From Hymenobacter sp. PAMC 26628 (GTDB taxonomy: Bacteria; Bacteroidota; Bacteroidia; Cytophagales; Hymenobacteraceae), in contig NZ_CP014304.1 in NCBI RefSeq assembly GCF_001562275.1, positions 124,001 to 188,000 of the forward strand: a stretch of 64,000 bases of DNA, given 5' to 3'. The translations under genes were made by a program, and so were the position numbers. This document shows positions 1 to 7,851 of this stretch, in pieces. Position 1 is the stretch's first letter; the number at the start of each line of letters is the position of its first letter. Below the pieces are notes generated by a model that searched no databases, had not been told where the DNA came from, and saw only the letters and a list, made by a program, of their open reading frames with translations.

Positions 1-342
1 GGCAAACTGCACGTCGCGGGCGTCGCGGCCCACGTACAGGCAGTCCTGGGGCCCCAGTTCGTAGGCGGTGCCGTCCACCGTCACGGTGCCGGCGGCGCCG
101 GTGTTAAGGACGCCCAGCTCGCGGCGCTGGAGGAAAAAGTCGGCCTTCAGGTTGTCAGGGCAGGGCAGGGCCAGGGGCCCCGCGGTGGGCACGGCGCCGC
201 CCACCACCATGCGGTCGTAGTGGGTGTACACAAGCGTCACCTCGCCGGGCACAAACAGGGTTTCGATGAGGAAATTCGCGCGCAGCTCGGCGGTGTTCAT
301 GGCCGCCGTTTCGCGCGGGCCGATGGCATAGCGTTGGGTCAT
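1..342 (-). CDS. kduI: 5-dehydro-4-deoxy-D-glucuronate isomerase (KduI), 3' part cut by window edge
   Basis: This is the N-terminal 114 residues of KduI, a cytosolic cupin-fold isomerase that converts 5-keto-4-deoxyuronate (from pectin and other uronates) to 3-deoxy-D-glycero-2,5-hexodiulosonate. Family-typical segments are visible: RxNFLIETLF near residue 22, TLVYTHYDRMVVGG near residue 36, and FFLQRRELGVLNTG near residue 70, followed by the barrel segment ending in DCLYVGRDA. The start is the ATG at 342. The C-terminal half with the metal ligands lies outside the window. The next gene upstream on the same strand is kduD, which acts directly after KduI, so the two form a uronate-degradation unit interrupted by a hairpin. 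Recognised from family sequence; the enzyme activity is inferred. Confidence 0.9.
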   Translation of the reverse strand, partial: MTQRYAIGPRETAAMNTAELRANFLIETLFVPGEVTLVYTHYDRMVVGGAVPTAGPLALPCPDNLKADFFLQRRELGVLNTGAAGTVTVDGTAYELGPQDCLYVGRDARDVQFA

Positions 343-451
343 TGCAGTAAGGAGAGGATGGGAAAGGAAGAGTTATGTTGTAAGGATAGCCTATAGAAGA
401 GCTACTGTGTAGAAAGGCCGTCACGCAAAAAGCATGTCATGCGGCAGGGCC

Positions 452-510
452 ATTGATTAAAAAGGCCGTCATGCAGCGCGCAGCGAAGCATGACGGCCTT
501 TTTAATCAAT
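452..510. repeat. REP-like palindrome between kduD and kduI
   Basis: A perfect 23-bp inverted repeat (452-474 and 488-510) with a 13-nt loop. The arms contain GCCGTCATGC and the loop contains GCGCAGCGAA, so the unit reads as the core GTCATGC..GCGCAGCGAAGCAT that recurs near 28.98 kb. A degenerate partial copy (GGCCGTCACGC) precedes it at about 415. It lies just after the kduD stop. With T-rich arm ends it could terminate kduD transcription and separate it from kduI. Confidence 0.8.
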
Positions 511-532
511 AAACGAATTGTCAGCCAATCAA

Positions 533-1303
533 TTATCGGCCTATCCAGCCGCCGTCCACCGTTAAAATGGTGCCGTGCACGTAGTCGGCGGCGGCGCTGG
601 CCAGGAACACGGTGGGGCCCTTAAAGTCGTCGGGCTGGCCCCAGCGGTTGGCGGGGATGCGGCTCAGGATGGCGGCCGAGCGGCCGGCATCCTGGCGCAG
701 GGCCTCGGTGTTGTCGGTGGCGATGTAGCCCGGGGCAATGGCGTTCACGTTCACGCCGCGGCCGGCCCACTCGTTGGCCAGGGCCTTCACCAGGCTGCCG
801 ATGGCACCCTTGCTGGCCGCGTAGCCCGGCACGTTGATGCCGCCCTGAAACGTGAGCAGCGAGGCCGTGAAGATGATTTTGCCGCGGCCGCGGGCCAGCA
901 TCCGGGCCCCCACGGCGCGCGCCAGGCGGAAGGGCGCGTCGAGGTTGATGGCCAGCACGTCGTCCCAATCGGCGTCGGGGTGCTCGGCGGCGGGGGCCCG
1001 GCGGATGGTCCCGGCGTTGTTGACTAAGATGTCGATTTCGGGGAAGTCGGCCAGCACTTTCGTGGTGAAGGCATCGGCCGAGGCGCGCTGGCTGAAATCA
1101 GCCTGGTAGGCGCTGAACTGCCGGCCCAGGGCCCGCACCTGGCGGCCCACTTCGCCACCGTCGGCGGCCAGCGTGGCCGATACGCCCACGACGTCGGCGC
1201 CGGCTTCGGCCAGGCCCACGGCCATAGCCAGGCCAATGCCCTTGTTGCAGCCCGTAACGAGGGCGGTTTGGCCGGTAAGGTCGAAAGCAGCGGAAAGCGA
1301 CAT
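533..1303 (-). CDS. kduD: SDR-family oxidoreductase, KduD-type 2-deoxy-D-gluconate 3-dehydrogenase
   Basis: A 256-residue short-chain dehydrogenase that should interconvert 3-deoxy-D-glycero-2,5-hexodiulosonate and 2-keto-3-deoxygluconate with NAD(H), the step after KduI. The Rossmann motif TGCNKGIG is at residues 17-24, NNAG appears mid-protein, and the catalytic YxxxK is seen as YAASK. The C-terminal TVDGGW is typical of the family. The start is taken at the ATG at 1303 (MSLSAAFDLTGQ), because the longer open frame to 1363 adds only an Arg/Pro-rich leader with no family match. A Bacteroidota -7 box lies 58 bp upstream. Adjacency to kduI makes KduD much more likely than a generic 3-oxoacyl reductase. 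Confidence 0.88.
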   Translation of the reverse strand: MSLSAAFDLTGQTALVTGCNKGIGLAMAVGLAEAGADVVGVSATLAADGGEVGRQVRALGRQFSAYQADFSQRASADAFTTKVLADFPEIDILVNNAGTIRRAPAAEHPDADWDDVLAINLDAPFRLARAVGARMLARGRGKIIFTASLLTFQGGINVPGYAASKGAIGSLVKALANEWAGRGVNVNAIAPGYIATDNTEALRQDAGRSAAILSRIPANRWGQPDDFKGPTVFLASAAADYVHGTILTVDGGWIGR

Positions 1304-1360
1304 ACAGGAAAGGCGAAAAAGACGGGAAATAGGGCCCCGGCCGCGGCGGCCGGGGCTGGG

Positions 1361-1368
1361 CAAATGTA
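1361..1368 (-). promoter_or_regulatory. Putative -7 promoter element for kduD
   Basis: On the minus strand this reads TACATTTG, matching the Bacteroidota -7 consensus TAnnTTTG, 58 bp upstream of the kduD ATG. No convincing TTG -33 element is seen at the expected spacing. Confidence 0.4.
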
Positions 1369-1407
1369 TTGCCTGCCGCCGGGCCAGCTCTCACGGCCTT
1401 ACCTGGC

Positions 1408-1584
1408 CGCTACTTTAAAAAGGTGGTCAACCGCTACCCGTTTGACTACGACACCCGCCTCTCGCTGGCCTCTACCTACCCCAGCCTGGGCAAAAAAGCC
1501 GAGGCCCGCGCCCGCTACAACCGCACGCTGCTCATCCGCCCCGGCGGTGCCAGCGCCACGGCCCGCCTGCGGCACTTGCCGTAG
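1408..1584 (+). pseudogene. C-terminal remnant of a tetratricopeptide-repeat protein
   Basis: An open stretch of about 58 codons that reads like one TPR unit plus a tail: RYPFDYDTRLSLASTYPSLG, then KKAEARARYNRTLLIRPG. The pattern of Y/L/A/G positions fits a TPR helix pair. There is no plausible upstream start in frame and no further repeat units, so it looks like the surviving 3' end of a larger gene. The 250 bp after it (to 1835) contain no convincing gene. The fragment is placed by TPR pattern only, and its parent function is unknown. Confidence 0.4.
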
Positions 1585-1835
1585 CACCGCCCGCCGTTGC
1601 ACAATGCCCAGCCGGGGCTGCACGATGCCTTGGCCGGCTGGGCCGGCCGGGGCCCATTTTGGTTCGCCGGGGCCGGAGCGCCGTTGGCCGGGTTTTCGCC
1701 GCTGCCCGCCGGGTACGCGCCAGTGGCCCGGGGAAACGCAAGCATTTTTGTAATACAAATCAACCGCCAATAAATGCTACTAAGGGCGGGCGGGTTTAGC
1801 CACATCTTCTTTACGATTGAATTTTTGCCTGTTTC

Positions 1836-2162
1836 ATGAAAACTGCACTGTTGGCTTTCTGCTTGTCGATGCTGGCCCTGGGAACCGCCGTGGCCGCGCC
1901 CTGTGTACGGATCCCGTGGCCCCACCACGAAGGCACCCGGCCGTTGGTACGCTTTCTTGTGGCCACGCTGCGCGTGCGCGACCGCCAGGCGCTGGCCATC
2001 CAGCAAGTACTTAAAACCCACACCCTGGGCACGCCCACCACCGACGAGCTGGCCACCCTGCTGCGCCCAGTGCTTACCGAGGCCCAGTTTGCCAAGTTCC
2101 AGGACCTGGCGAGCAGCAAGCTGCTGGGCCCTAACCTGACGTACCTGGCCTCACTGCACTAA
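1836..2162 (+). CDS. Small secreted protein of unknown function
   Basis: A 108-residue protein with a clear Sec signal peptide (MKTALLAFCLSMLALGTAVA, cleavage after AVA). The mature part is about 88 residues, with a helical segment of the form RDRQALAIQQVLKTHT and another of the form LLRPVLTEAQFAKFQDL. These resemble in style, but not clearly in sequence, small periplasmic helical proteins such as the Spy/LTxxQ group (note LTEAQ). It stands alone, followed 10 bp later by a long perfect hairpin. I do not recognise the family. Confidence 0.6.
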   Translation: MKTALLAFCLSMLALGTAVAAPCVRIPWPHHEGTRPLVRFLVATLRVRDRQALAIQQVLKTHTLGTPTTDELATLLRPVLTEAQFAKFQDLASSKLLGPNLTYLASLH

Positions 2163-2171
2163 ACCGGCCCC

Positions 2172-2255
2172 GGCGCTAGGTGAGGCGCAAAGATGCGCCG
2201 CCGGTGGGGCCCCGGGGGCCCACCGGCGGCGCATCTTTGCGCCTCACCTAGCGCC
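2172..2255. repeat. Long perfect hairpin (37-bp arms)
   Basis: The arms 2172-2208 and 2219-2255 are perfect inverted complements with a 10-nt GC-only loop. The arms carry GGTGAGGCGCAAAGATGCGC. It lies between the secreted-protein gene ending at 2162 and the acetyltransferase starting at 2262, so it could end the first transcript or form a 5' leader hairpin directly before the second ATG (6 bp away). It lacks a T-run, so a rho-independent terminator is not certain. Confidence 0.75.
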
Positions 2256-2261
2256 CCGCCC

Positions 2262-2711
2262 ATGACCCTCGCCTGGACCCTCCAGCCATTCGCCGCCCTA
2301 TCGGTGCCCGAGCTTTACGCGCTGCTCCAGCTGCGCAGCGCCGTGTTTGTGGTGGAGCAAACCTGTGCATTTCAAGACATTGACGGCCACGACGCCGACG
2401 CCCTGCACCTGCTGGGCCACACCGCAGCCGGCGAGCTGGCGGCCTACGCCCGGCTGTTTCCGGCGGGCCGCAGCTACCCCGAGGCCAGTATCGGGCGAGT
2501 GGCGGTGGCCCCGGCGTTTCGCCGCCACGGCCTAGGGCGGCAGCTCATGCGCGAGGCCCTGGCCCGGTGCGAATCGCAATGGGGGCCCCAGTCCATCCAA
2601 ATCGGCGCCCAACTTTACCTGCGCGAATTCTACCGCAGCTTCGGCTTCGAGCAAGTAGGCGACGGGTACTTGGAGGATGACATCGCGCACATCCACATGC
2701 TGCGACCGTAG
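2262..2711 (+). CDS. elaA: GNAT acetyltransferase, ElaA family
   Basis: A 149-residue GNAT-fold N-acetyltransferase. ElaA signatures are clear: LYALLQLRSAVFVVEQ followed by the acidic DIDGHDADALH segment, then the acetyl-CoA-binding stretch IGRVAVAPAFRRHGLGRQLM, and a C-terminal FYRSFGFEQVGDGYLEDDI. The ATG at 2262 is chosen because an earlier start would put the hairpin at 2172-2255 into the protein. The substrate of ElaA proteins is not established. Monocistronic as far as can be seen. Confidence 0.88.
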   Translation: MTLAWTLQPFAALSVPELYALLQLRSAVFVVEQTCAFQDIDGHDADALHLLGHTAAGELAAYARLFPAGRSYPEASIGRVAVAPAFRRHGLGRQLMREALARCESQWGPQSIQIGAQLYLREFYRSFGFEQVGDGYLEDDIAHIHMLRP

Positions 2712-2734
2712 TGGAGGAGGGGTTGGCGGTCAGG

Positions 2735-3243
2735 TTAATTCTCTTTTTTAGCTTCTATTAAAACAGTGGCGCCTGGAAAATTCAATTCTTTCATTTTAGG
2801 AATTATACTCCCTAATCCGACCAATGCATCGTGGTCTGTATGACAAAGTAGCCACGTATATTCTTTGCTGACTAAGTAATATTCAAAGTGACTATGTTCT
2901 TGTAGAAGCAACTGAATAGCTTCCACAGTGCCTTGGAAAAGCCAAAATTTACTAGGATCATGGTCGATGTCACAAGCCACAAACCAAACCCGCTCTTGCG
3001 CATCAAGTAGCGGAATTAAATAATCAAACGCCAAACAGTTTCAAAGAAAATACTGTACTGTGGACCCTTGAAATTTTCCCACCACCAATTGAAGTGCATA
3101 TTAGAAGAAGTCTTGGTGATAAAAGCAGCTTCTATTTTGTGTAGTATAGCCGGCCATACATGTATGCCAACAGCCTCAAAATATTTAGGCGATATACCTG
3201 AGCTACGGGCGAGTTGAAGCAAGTTATCTTTGAAGCCAGGCAT
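2735..3243 (-). pseudogene. Low-G+C gene of unknown function split by a frameshift (DUF6756-like?)
   Basis: Two overlapping minus-strand frames read as one protein of about 168 residues. The N-terminal frame (from the ATG at 3243) runs ...NFKGPQYSIFFETVW and hits a stop at 3016. The other frame continues with AFDYLIPLLDAQERVWFVAC and ends at 2735. Restoring one G in the CGCC stretch near 3030 joins them as ETVWAFDYL. The composition is much more AT-rich than the neighbours, suggesting recent acquisition. The segment WLFQGTVEAIQ..FEYYLVSKEYTWLLCHTDH reminds me of the DUF6756 group, but this is from memory and weak. It could be a real single-base mutation or a sequencing error. Confidence 0.55.
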
Positions 3244-3511
3244 ATAAAAAGGGCGTTAGAAACAGAGGAAAGGTAGCAGAATTATATACTTATTTATTCA
3301 TCGGTTGAAGAATATAGACGGCCAATAGCTCATGCTGTGATAGAATTGCCCCGAAACAGAAGAAGCCCAGCTACTACGGCGGCCGGAGCTTCTCCCGTTT
3401 CGGCGCAATGCGGCCGTGGGGCCCCGCGGGGGTTTGGGCCGGGCGCATCGGGCGGCCGAATTTTGCCTGCGCTTGCGCCGCTGGTTCCGCGGCGGCTTGC
3501 CTTGTTCCGTT

Positions 3512-4384
3512 ATGCCGCGTTCTGTTCGTTCTTCGCTGCCTGCCGTGCCGGCTGTGCTGCTAGCCATTGTGAGTGTGCAGGGCGGCGCGGCCATTGCCAA
3601 GGGCCTGTTTCCGGTGCTGGGGGCGGCGGGCACCACCAGCTTGCGCATCGGCTTGTCGGCGCTGGTGCTGCTGGCGGTGGTGCGGCCCCGGCTGGGGAAG
3701 TTGGGGCTCGCGCAGTGGCGGGCCGTGGTGCCCTACGGCTTGGCGCTGGGAGCCATGAACCTCCTGTTTTACTGCTCGCTGGCCCGCATACCGCTCGGCC
3801 TGGCCGTGACGCTGGAGTTTGTAGGGCCCCTGGGGCTGGCGCTGGCCGGCTCGCGGCGCTGGCTCGACGGCGTGTGGGTGCTGCTGGCCGCCGCCGGCAT
3901 TGCCCTCATTGCCCCGTGGCACGGCGCGGGCGTGGACCTGCTGGGGCTGGGCTTCGCGCTGGCCGCTGGCGGGTGCTGGGCTGTGTACATCGTGCTGGGC
4001 CAGCGCACGGCGGCGGTGCTGCCCGGGCCGGTGGCCGTGGCGGTTGGGATGCTGTTTGCCGCGCTGCCGGTTTTGCCCTTCGGCATAGCCAGCGGCAGCT
4101 TGCTCGGGCTCACGCCGCAGCTGCTGCTGCTGGGGGGGCTGCTGGCGCTGTTCTCCAGCGTGCTGCCTTTTTCCCTGGAAATGCAGGCCCTCAGGTTGTT
4201 GCCCACCCGCACGTTCAGCATCCTGATGAGCTTGGAGCCCGTCGCGGCGGCCTTATCGGGCTGGCTGTTTCTGGGCGAGCGGCTGACGGTGGGGCAGTGG
4301 CTGGCGGTGGGCTTCATTGGGGTGGCCAGCGCGGGCGCCACCCTCACCACGCCGAGCCCCCAGCCGGTGCACACTGGCGAGTAA
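3512..4384 (+). CDS. rhtA: EamA-family exporter, RhtA-like (threonine/homoserine efflux)
   Basis: A 290-residue inner-membrane protein with about ten hydrophobic segments arranged as two EamA repeats. RhtA-like features include SVQGGAAIAKGLFP in the first helix, NLLFYCSLARIPLGLAVTLEF around residue 95, and ARTFSILMSLEP-like RTFSILMSLEPVAA in the second repeat. RhtA proteins export threonine, homoserine and related amino acids. The ATG at 3512 is preferred over an upstream in-frame ATG whose extra 32 residues are Arg-rich and untypical. The 268 bp before it are AT-richer at the 5' side and hold no gene I can support. Confidence 0.82.
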   Translation: MPRSVRSSLPAVPAVLLAIVSVQGGAAIAKGLFPVLGAAGTTSLRIGLSALVLLAVVRPRLGKLGLAQWRAVVPYGLALGAMNLLFYCSLARIPLGLAVTLEFVGPLGLALAGSRRWLDGVWVLLAAAGIALIAPWHGAGVDLLGLGFALAAGGCWAVYIVLGQRTAAVLPGPVAVAVGMLFAALPVLPFGIASGSLLGLTPQLLLLGGLLALFSSVLPFSLEMQALRLLPTRTFSILMSLEPVAAALSGWLFLGERLTVGQWLAVGFIGVASAGATLTTPSPQPVHTGE

Positions 4385-5058
4385 GCTAGGGCCCCGGCGA
4401 CGCGCGGCCTGGCCCGGCGCGCGGTGGAGCGCTTGCATTCTTGCACGGCACGCACGCGTTGCCGGGCCCCTGGCGCCTGGGGGTGGCGAACTACGTTTTT
4501 GTGCCCCGCGTAGTGCCGGCCGATAGCGCCGCCGCTGCCAGCGCCAGTTCGGCCAACTTCCCTGCCCCAGCGTGCCGCAGCTGATGGCGGCCAAGTAGCG
4601 CCTAGCCCAGCGCAGCCACGCGCTGCGGCCCGATTCGCTGCCGGCCGTGTTAGACGCGTTCCGGGCCATGTTTACCCCGGGGCCCTGGGCTACCTCCTGC
4701 GCTTCCTCCCCAACGGCTTCACCTTCTAATTCAAGCGCCTGCGCGAGCCGCCGCTCGGTACTCACCCAGGTGGTGCCCGTCACGGCGGCTATCTGGTTAG
4801 TGGTCCAAGTAAAATCGACCGTACTTCAACCGTTTATTTACTTCCAGTTCTATTCTAGCAGTAATTACCGAATAAGCAGCGCCGCCCCGGCCCAATAACG
4901 CCGCTGCTAAATCCGTATTTTCGGGGCTTTGGCCAGCCGGCAACGGTGGTGTTAACGCGTGGGCCCAGCGAAAGCACCACATTTTTCCACATTATTTCGG
5001 CTAGCCGCAATAATTTATACGTAGTAAAAATAGGTGCCGATTTACTGCTTATTTGCAT
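4385..5058. other. Gene-free stretch with possible decayed coding sequence
   Basis: About 670 bp without a supportable gene. The first 400 bp are GC-rich with fragments that look coding in alternating frames (for example GYLLRFLPNGFTF near 4690, interrupted at once by a stop), which suggests a decayed gene, but no family is recognisable. From about 4800 the sequence becomes AT-rich and leads into the promoter of the next gene. Confidence 0.4.
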
Positions 5059-5066
5059 TACTTTTG
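5059..5066 (+). promoter_or_regulatory. Putative -7 promoter element of the AT-hook gene
   Basis: TACTTTTG matches the Bacteroidota consensus TAnnTTTG, 36 bp before the ATG at 5103, in an AT-rich spacer. No clear TTG -33 element is visible. Confidence 0.45.
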
Positions 5067-5102
5067 CCCCACAATAATTACGTAATTTTATTTTTCGACA
5101 GC

Positions 5103-5384
5103 ATGGCTTTGAATTTTGACGAATTTCAGAAAGTAGTTGAGTCTGCCCAGCAGGCAGACGCGGTGAAAGCGGACCTCAAACGTGCTTTGAAAAAAGTTAC
5201 GGGGGCGCTTGATGCGTTGCAAGGCGCCCTTGGCGAAATGGAAACCGTTCTCGCCGACGATTACGTGGCCACGCCAAAAGAGCGCAAGCCGCGCCAGGCC
5301 CGGGCCCCCAAAGCCGAAACGGACGGTGAGGCCTCCAGCGCAACGGGCAAAAAGCCCGGCCGCCCAAAGAAAACGGCAGAATAA
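5103..5384 (+). CDS. Small basic protein with a C-terminal AT-hook
   Basis: A 93-residue protein. Residues 1-52 (MALNFDEFQKVVES onward) are predicted helical with heptad-like hydrophobics. Residues 57-93 are Lys/Arg/Pro/Ala-rich and end in KKPGRPKKTAE, with the AT-hook core GRPKK at 86-90. This suggests a small nucleoid-associated or histone-like DNA-binding protein that oligomerises through its N-terminus. The ATG at 5103 is chosen over an upstream frame start because the promoter box lies between them. It is followed at once by a strong terminator, so it forms its own transcription unit, as expected for an abundant protein. Function is inferred from composition and the AT-hook only. Confidence 0.7.
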   Translation: MALNFDEFQKVVESAQQADAVKADLKRALKKVTGALDALQGALGEMETVLADDYVATPKERKPRQARAPKAETDGEASSATGKKPGRPKKTAE

Positions 5385-5396
5385 GCCGACCAACTG

Positions 5397-5445
5397 CCAA
5401 TAAAAATGCCCCCGCTTTTAAATAAAGTGGGGGCATTTTTATTGG
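5397..5445 (+). terminator. Rho-independent terminator after the AT-hook gene
   Basis: An inverted repeat of 22-bp arms (5397-5418 and 5424-5445) with a single mismatch, stem core ATGCCCCC/GGGGGCAT and a 5-nt loop. The descending arm contains TTTTTATT. It starts 12 bp after the stop codon. Confidence 0.9.
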
Positions 5446-5648
5446 CTCTGTTCGAATGGGCGCGAATAATTTTCATTTTAGCAGCCAATCGAACGCGAGT
5501 ATTGCTAGTTTTCTGGAATTAGAAAAGGTTAGTTCTGTTGAAGTATAAAGTGATTACCTGTGCTCCAAACCTTAAAGACTGTTTGTGACTCATTTTTATT
5601 TGCCTTTCGTTTTGGCTGACGCCAGGCGTTATCGGTGCTGTATTTGAC

Positions 5649-5837
5649 ATGGCCGTTAACCATGACTATACGAAAGACCCGCTGCATAATTTAAGTCGAT
5701 TCGAATTTTACTATTCTTGGGTATTTCCTATTTGGTGGCTTATCATATTGGTTGGAAGTTTGTTGCCAGCAATTGTATTTACTGCTCTTCGCGTCGTTTA
5801 TCGAGGGAGGCGTTATCACCGCGAAGTGGCCAATTAA
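5649..5837 (+). CDS. Small single-span membrane protein (hypothetical)
   Basis: A 62-residue frame with a hydrophobic segment (WVFPIWWLIILVGSLLPAIV, about residues 25-44) followed by a basic tail (RRYHREVAN). It sits in AT-rich DNA unlike the surrounding genes and is followed by a terminator-like hairpin, which supports it being transcribed. No family recognised; its reality as a gene is moderately likely only. Confidence 0.45.
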   Translation: MAVNHDYTKDPLHNLSRFEFYYSWVFPIWWLIILVGSLLPAIVFTALRVVYRGRRYHREVAN

Positions 5838-5862
5838 GGCCGGTAAACAACAAGGCTCCATA

Positions 5863-5910
5863 AACCAAAAGAAGCCCCGGCAACTGCTGTGGCCGGGGCT
5901 TCTTTTGGTT
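5863..5910. terminator. Bidirectional terminator hairpin
   Basis: Perfect 19-bp arms (5863-5881 and 5892-5910) with a 10-nt loop. The stem core is AAGCCCCGGC/GCCGGGGCTT and the outer arms are A/T-rich on both sides. It lies between the plus-strand small membrane gene and the convergent M61 peptidase gene ending at 5925, so it can serve both. Confidence 0.88.
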
Positions 5911-5924
5911 GCGGGCTGGGGGCC

Positions 5925-7736
5925 CTACAGGTTTTTCAACCACACGGCGCGGGCGGCCAGCTGGCCGGGGGTGGCGGCGGGGTCGGGGGCAAAGTGGTAG
6001 CGCTGCACGTCCTCGGCGGCGGCCAGCTTCACGCGCACCTCTTTGGCAGGGGCCCCGGCGCGGCGGATGCTCAAGGCCAAGTCGGAGCCGGGCGGCCGGG
6101 CGGCCAGCTGGTCGGGGTCGAGGGCCAGGTAGCGGGGGCCCGCCAGCGGCACCCCGCCGAGGGCCACGAGCTGGTCGCTCACGGCCACGCCCGCGGCTTG
6201 CAGGGCGGGCCCCACCTGCTTGTAGTACACGTTGCCCTCCCGCACGTCGTAGGCCACGGGGCCCAGCGTGGCCACCTGGCGGCCGGTGTGCAGCACGGCG
6301 TCGTAGCGGATGCCGATGCGGCCGAAGTACTCCTTCAGCGGCAGCGGCTCGGTGCCCTGCACGTAGCGCCGGAAGAAGTCGCCGATTTCGGGGTAGGTGA
6401 GGGCGGTGAAGTCCTGGAAGAAGTTTTGCTCGCTAATGGGGCTATCGGGGCCGTATTTTTTGGCCAGTTGCAGCAGCACGTCGCGCAGGCCGCGGGTGCC
6501 GTGGCTCAGCTCCAGCAGGCGCAGGTCGAGGGCGCTGGCGGTGAGGGCCCCGCGCTGGTAGATGTTGTTGTACTGGCGCTGCCCCTCATCCGAGAACGAG
6601 TTGAGGCCCAGCTTGCTGAGGGCGTAGGTGGTGTCGGAGCGGGTGCGGTCGTACTGCTCCTCGTTGTGCAGCACGGCCAGGTAGTCGGCGAGCGGCACCA
6701 GACCCCCGCGCAGCTGCATCATGTGCGAGGCCCACTCCGTCACGCCCTCGTAGAGCCACAGGTGCTGCGAGCCGGTGGGGTGCACGAAGTTGAAGCGCTC
6801 GATGATTTCGGAGTGGATGTTGAGCGGCGTCACGATGTGGAAAAACTCGTGCGCCGCGATGTCCACCACGCCCTGCGCGAACTCCGGCGTCAGGGCCCCT
6901 TCGCGCAAAATGTACTCCGAGCTGTAGGAGTGCTCCCAGGCCCCGGCGCTTTTGTCGCTGAACAGGTACAGGAAGGCGTAGCGCTTCACTGGCAAGTCGC
7001 CGCCCAGGAAGGCCTGCGCGGCGCCCAGCATCTTTTGCATGTCGGCCAGCAGCGGCGTGGCCTGCACCAGGCCGGTGGCCGAGTAGCAGTACAGGGCCAC
7101 GTCGGCGTTGCCAACCTTGGTTTGGGCGTTGGTGAGGTTGCCGAGCAGGATGGGCGAGTCCACGGCCTGGTCGTAGCTTTTGGCGTGGAAGTAGCCGTCG
7201 CCGTCGGGCACAAGCACGGTGCCCACCGTCCAGGCGGCGGGGTGGTTCAGCTTGAGGCGCAAGGGCTTGGCCTGCCAGCCCTGCGGGTAGCCGAGCACCG
7301 TTTGGCCGTTCACCAAGGCGTGGTCGGGCTCGAGCGACGAGCCGCACATGCGGTAGATGCTGTGCTCGGGCACGGGCGTGGCCCAGGTTTCGGCAATGGT
7401 GTAGCGGATTTCGCGGGTTTTGGTGGGCTGGGCCAGCTCCCACTGGTTGGGGCCGATTTGCTTGCTGCCCAGGGGCTTGCCCTTGGCGTCGAAGGCTTCA
7501 AACTGGCGCACGTAGCGGCCCATGTCCATCACCTGGTAGGTGCCGGGCGCGGTGGCGGCAAACTGGTACACGGCCTGCTCCTTGCCGAGCTTGGGCGTTT
7601 CGAGCCGCACCTGGAACTGGTGGGGCCCCGCGGCGGGGTCCATGCTCACGGTGTAGGTCAGCTCTTTGGGGGCCGGGGCAGCCACGGCGGGCGCCGCGGC
7701 CAGCAGCGCGGCCAAGCCGAAAAAGGAGGTTTTCAA
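5925..7736 (-). CDS. M61-family metallopeptidase (glycyl aminopeptidase-like) with PDZ domain
   Basis: A 603-residue exported peptidase. The N-terminus MKTSFFGLAALLAAAPAVA is a signal peptide if translation starts at the TTG at 7736; the longer open frame to 7928 lacks any signal-peptide start, so the rare TTG is preferred. An N-terminal beta domain (about 25-190) precedes the thermolysin-like domain with the zinc motif HEFFH at 296-300 and the downstream glutamate segment LWLYEGVTEWAS. A PDZ-like region follows near the C-terminus (LVALGGVPL). M61 enzymes release N-terminal Gly/Ala. The gene is divergent from the GH43 gene. Confidence 0.87.
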   Translation of the reverse strand: MKTSFFGLAALLAAAPAVAAPAPKELTYTVSMDPAAGPHQFQVRLETPKLGKEQAVYQFAATAPGTYQVMDMGRYVRQFEAFDAKGKPLGSKQIGPNQWELAQPTKTREIRYTIAETWATPVPEHSIYRMCGSSLEPDHALVNGQTVLGYPQGWQAKPLRLKLNHPAAWTVGTVLVPDGDGYFHAKSYDQAVDSPILLGNLTNAQTKVGNADVALYCYSATGLVQATPLLADMQKMLGAAQAFLGGDLPVKRYAFLYLFSDKSAGAWEHSYSSEYILREGALTPEFAQGVVDIAAHEFFHIVTPLNIHSEIIERFNFVHPTGSQHLWLYEGVTEWASHMMQLRGGLVPLADYLAVLHNEEQYDRTRSDTTYALSKLGLNSFSDEGQRQYNNIYQRGALTASALDLRLLELSHGTRGLRDVLLQLAKKYGPDSPISEQNFFQDFTALTYPEIGDFFRRYVQGTEPLPLKEYFGRIGIRYDAVLHTGRQVATLGPVAYDVREGNVYYKQVGPALQAAGVAVSDQLVALGGVPLAGPRYLALDPDQLAARPPGSDLALSIRRAGAPAKEVRVKLAAAEDVQRYHFAPDPAATPGQLAARAVWLKNL

Positions 7737-7851
7737 AGAAAAAACGGGAATGAGTGGGAAAATGCAGGCGCAAAGATCGGCAGCGCCGGCGCAGGTTGGC
7801 GCGACTTGCGTAAGTGGTTTGGGGGCCCCGGCGCCGGGCTGCAGGCATTTT

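Noticed and set aside
2172..2255. Transposon ends (TIRs) of a small element
   Set aside because: The 37-bp arms are separated by only 10 nt, so there is no room for an element; a hairpin is the better reading.
5445..5475. Possible tRNA-like TTCGAAT sequence
   Set aside because: No acceptor stem or other arms can be formed around it.
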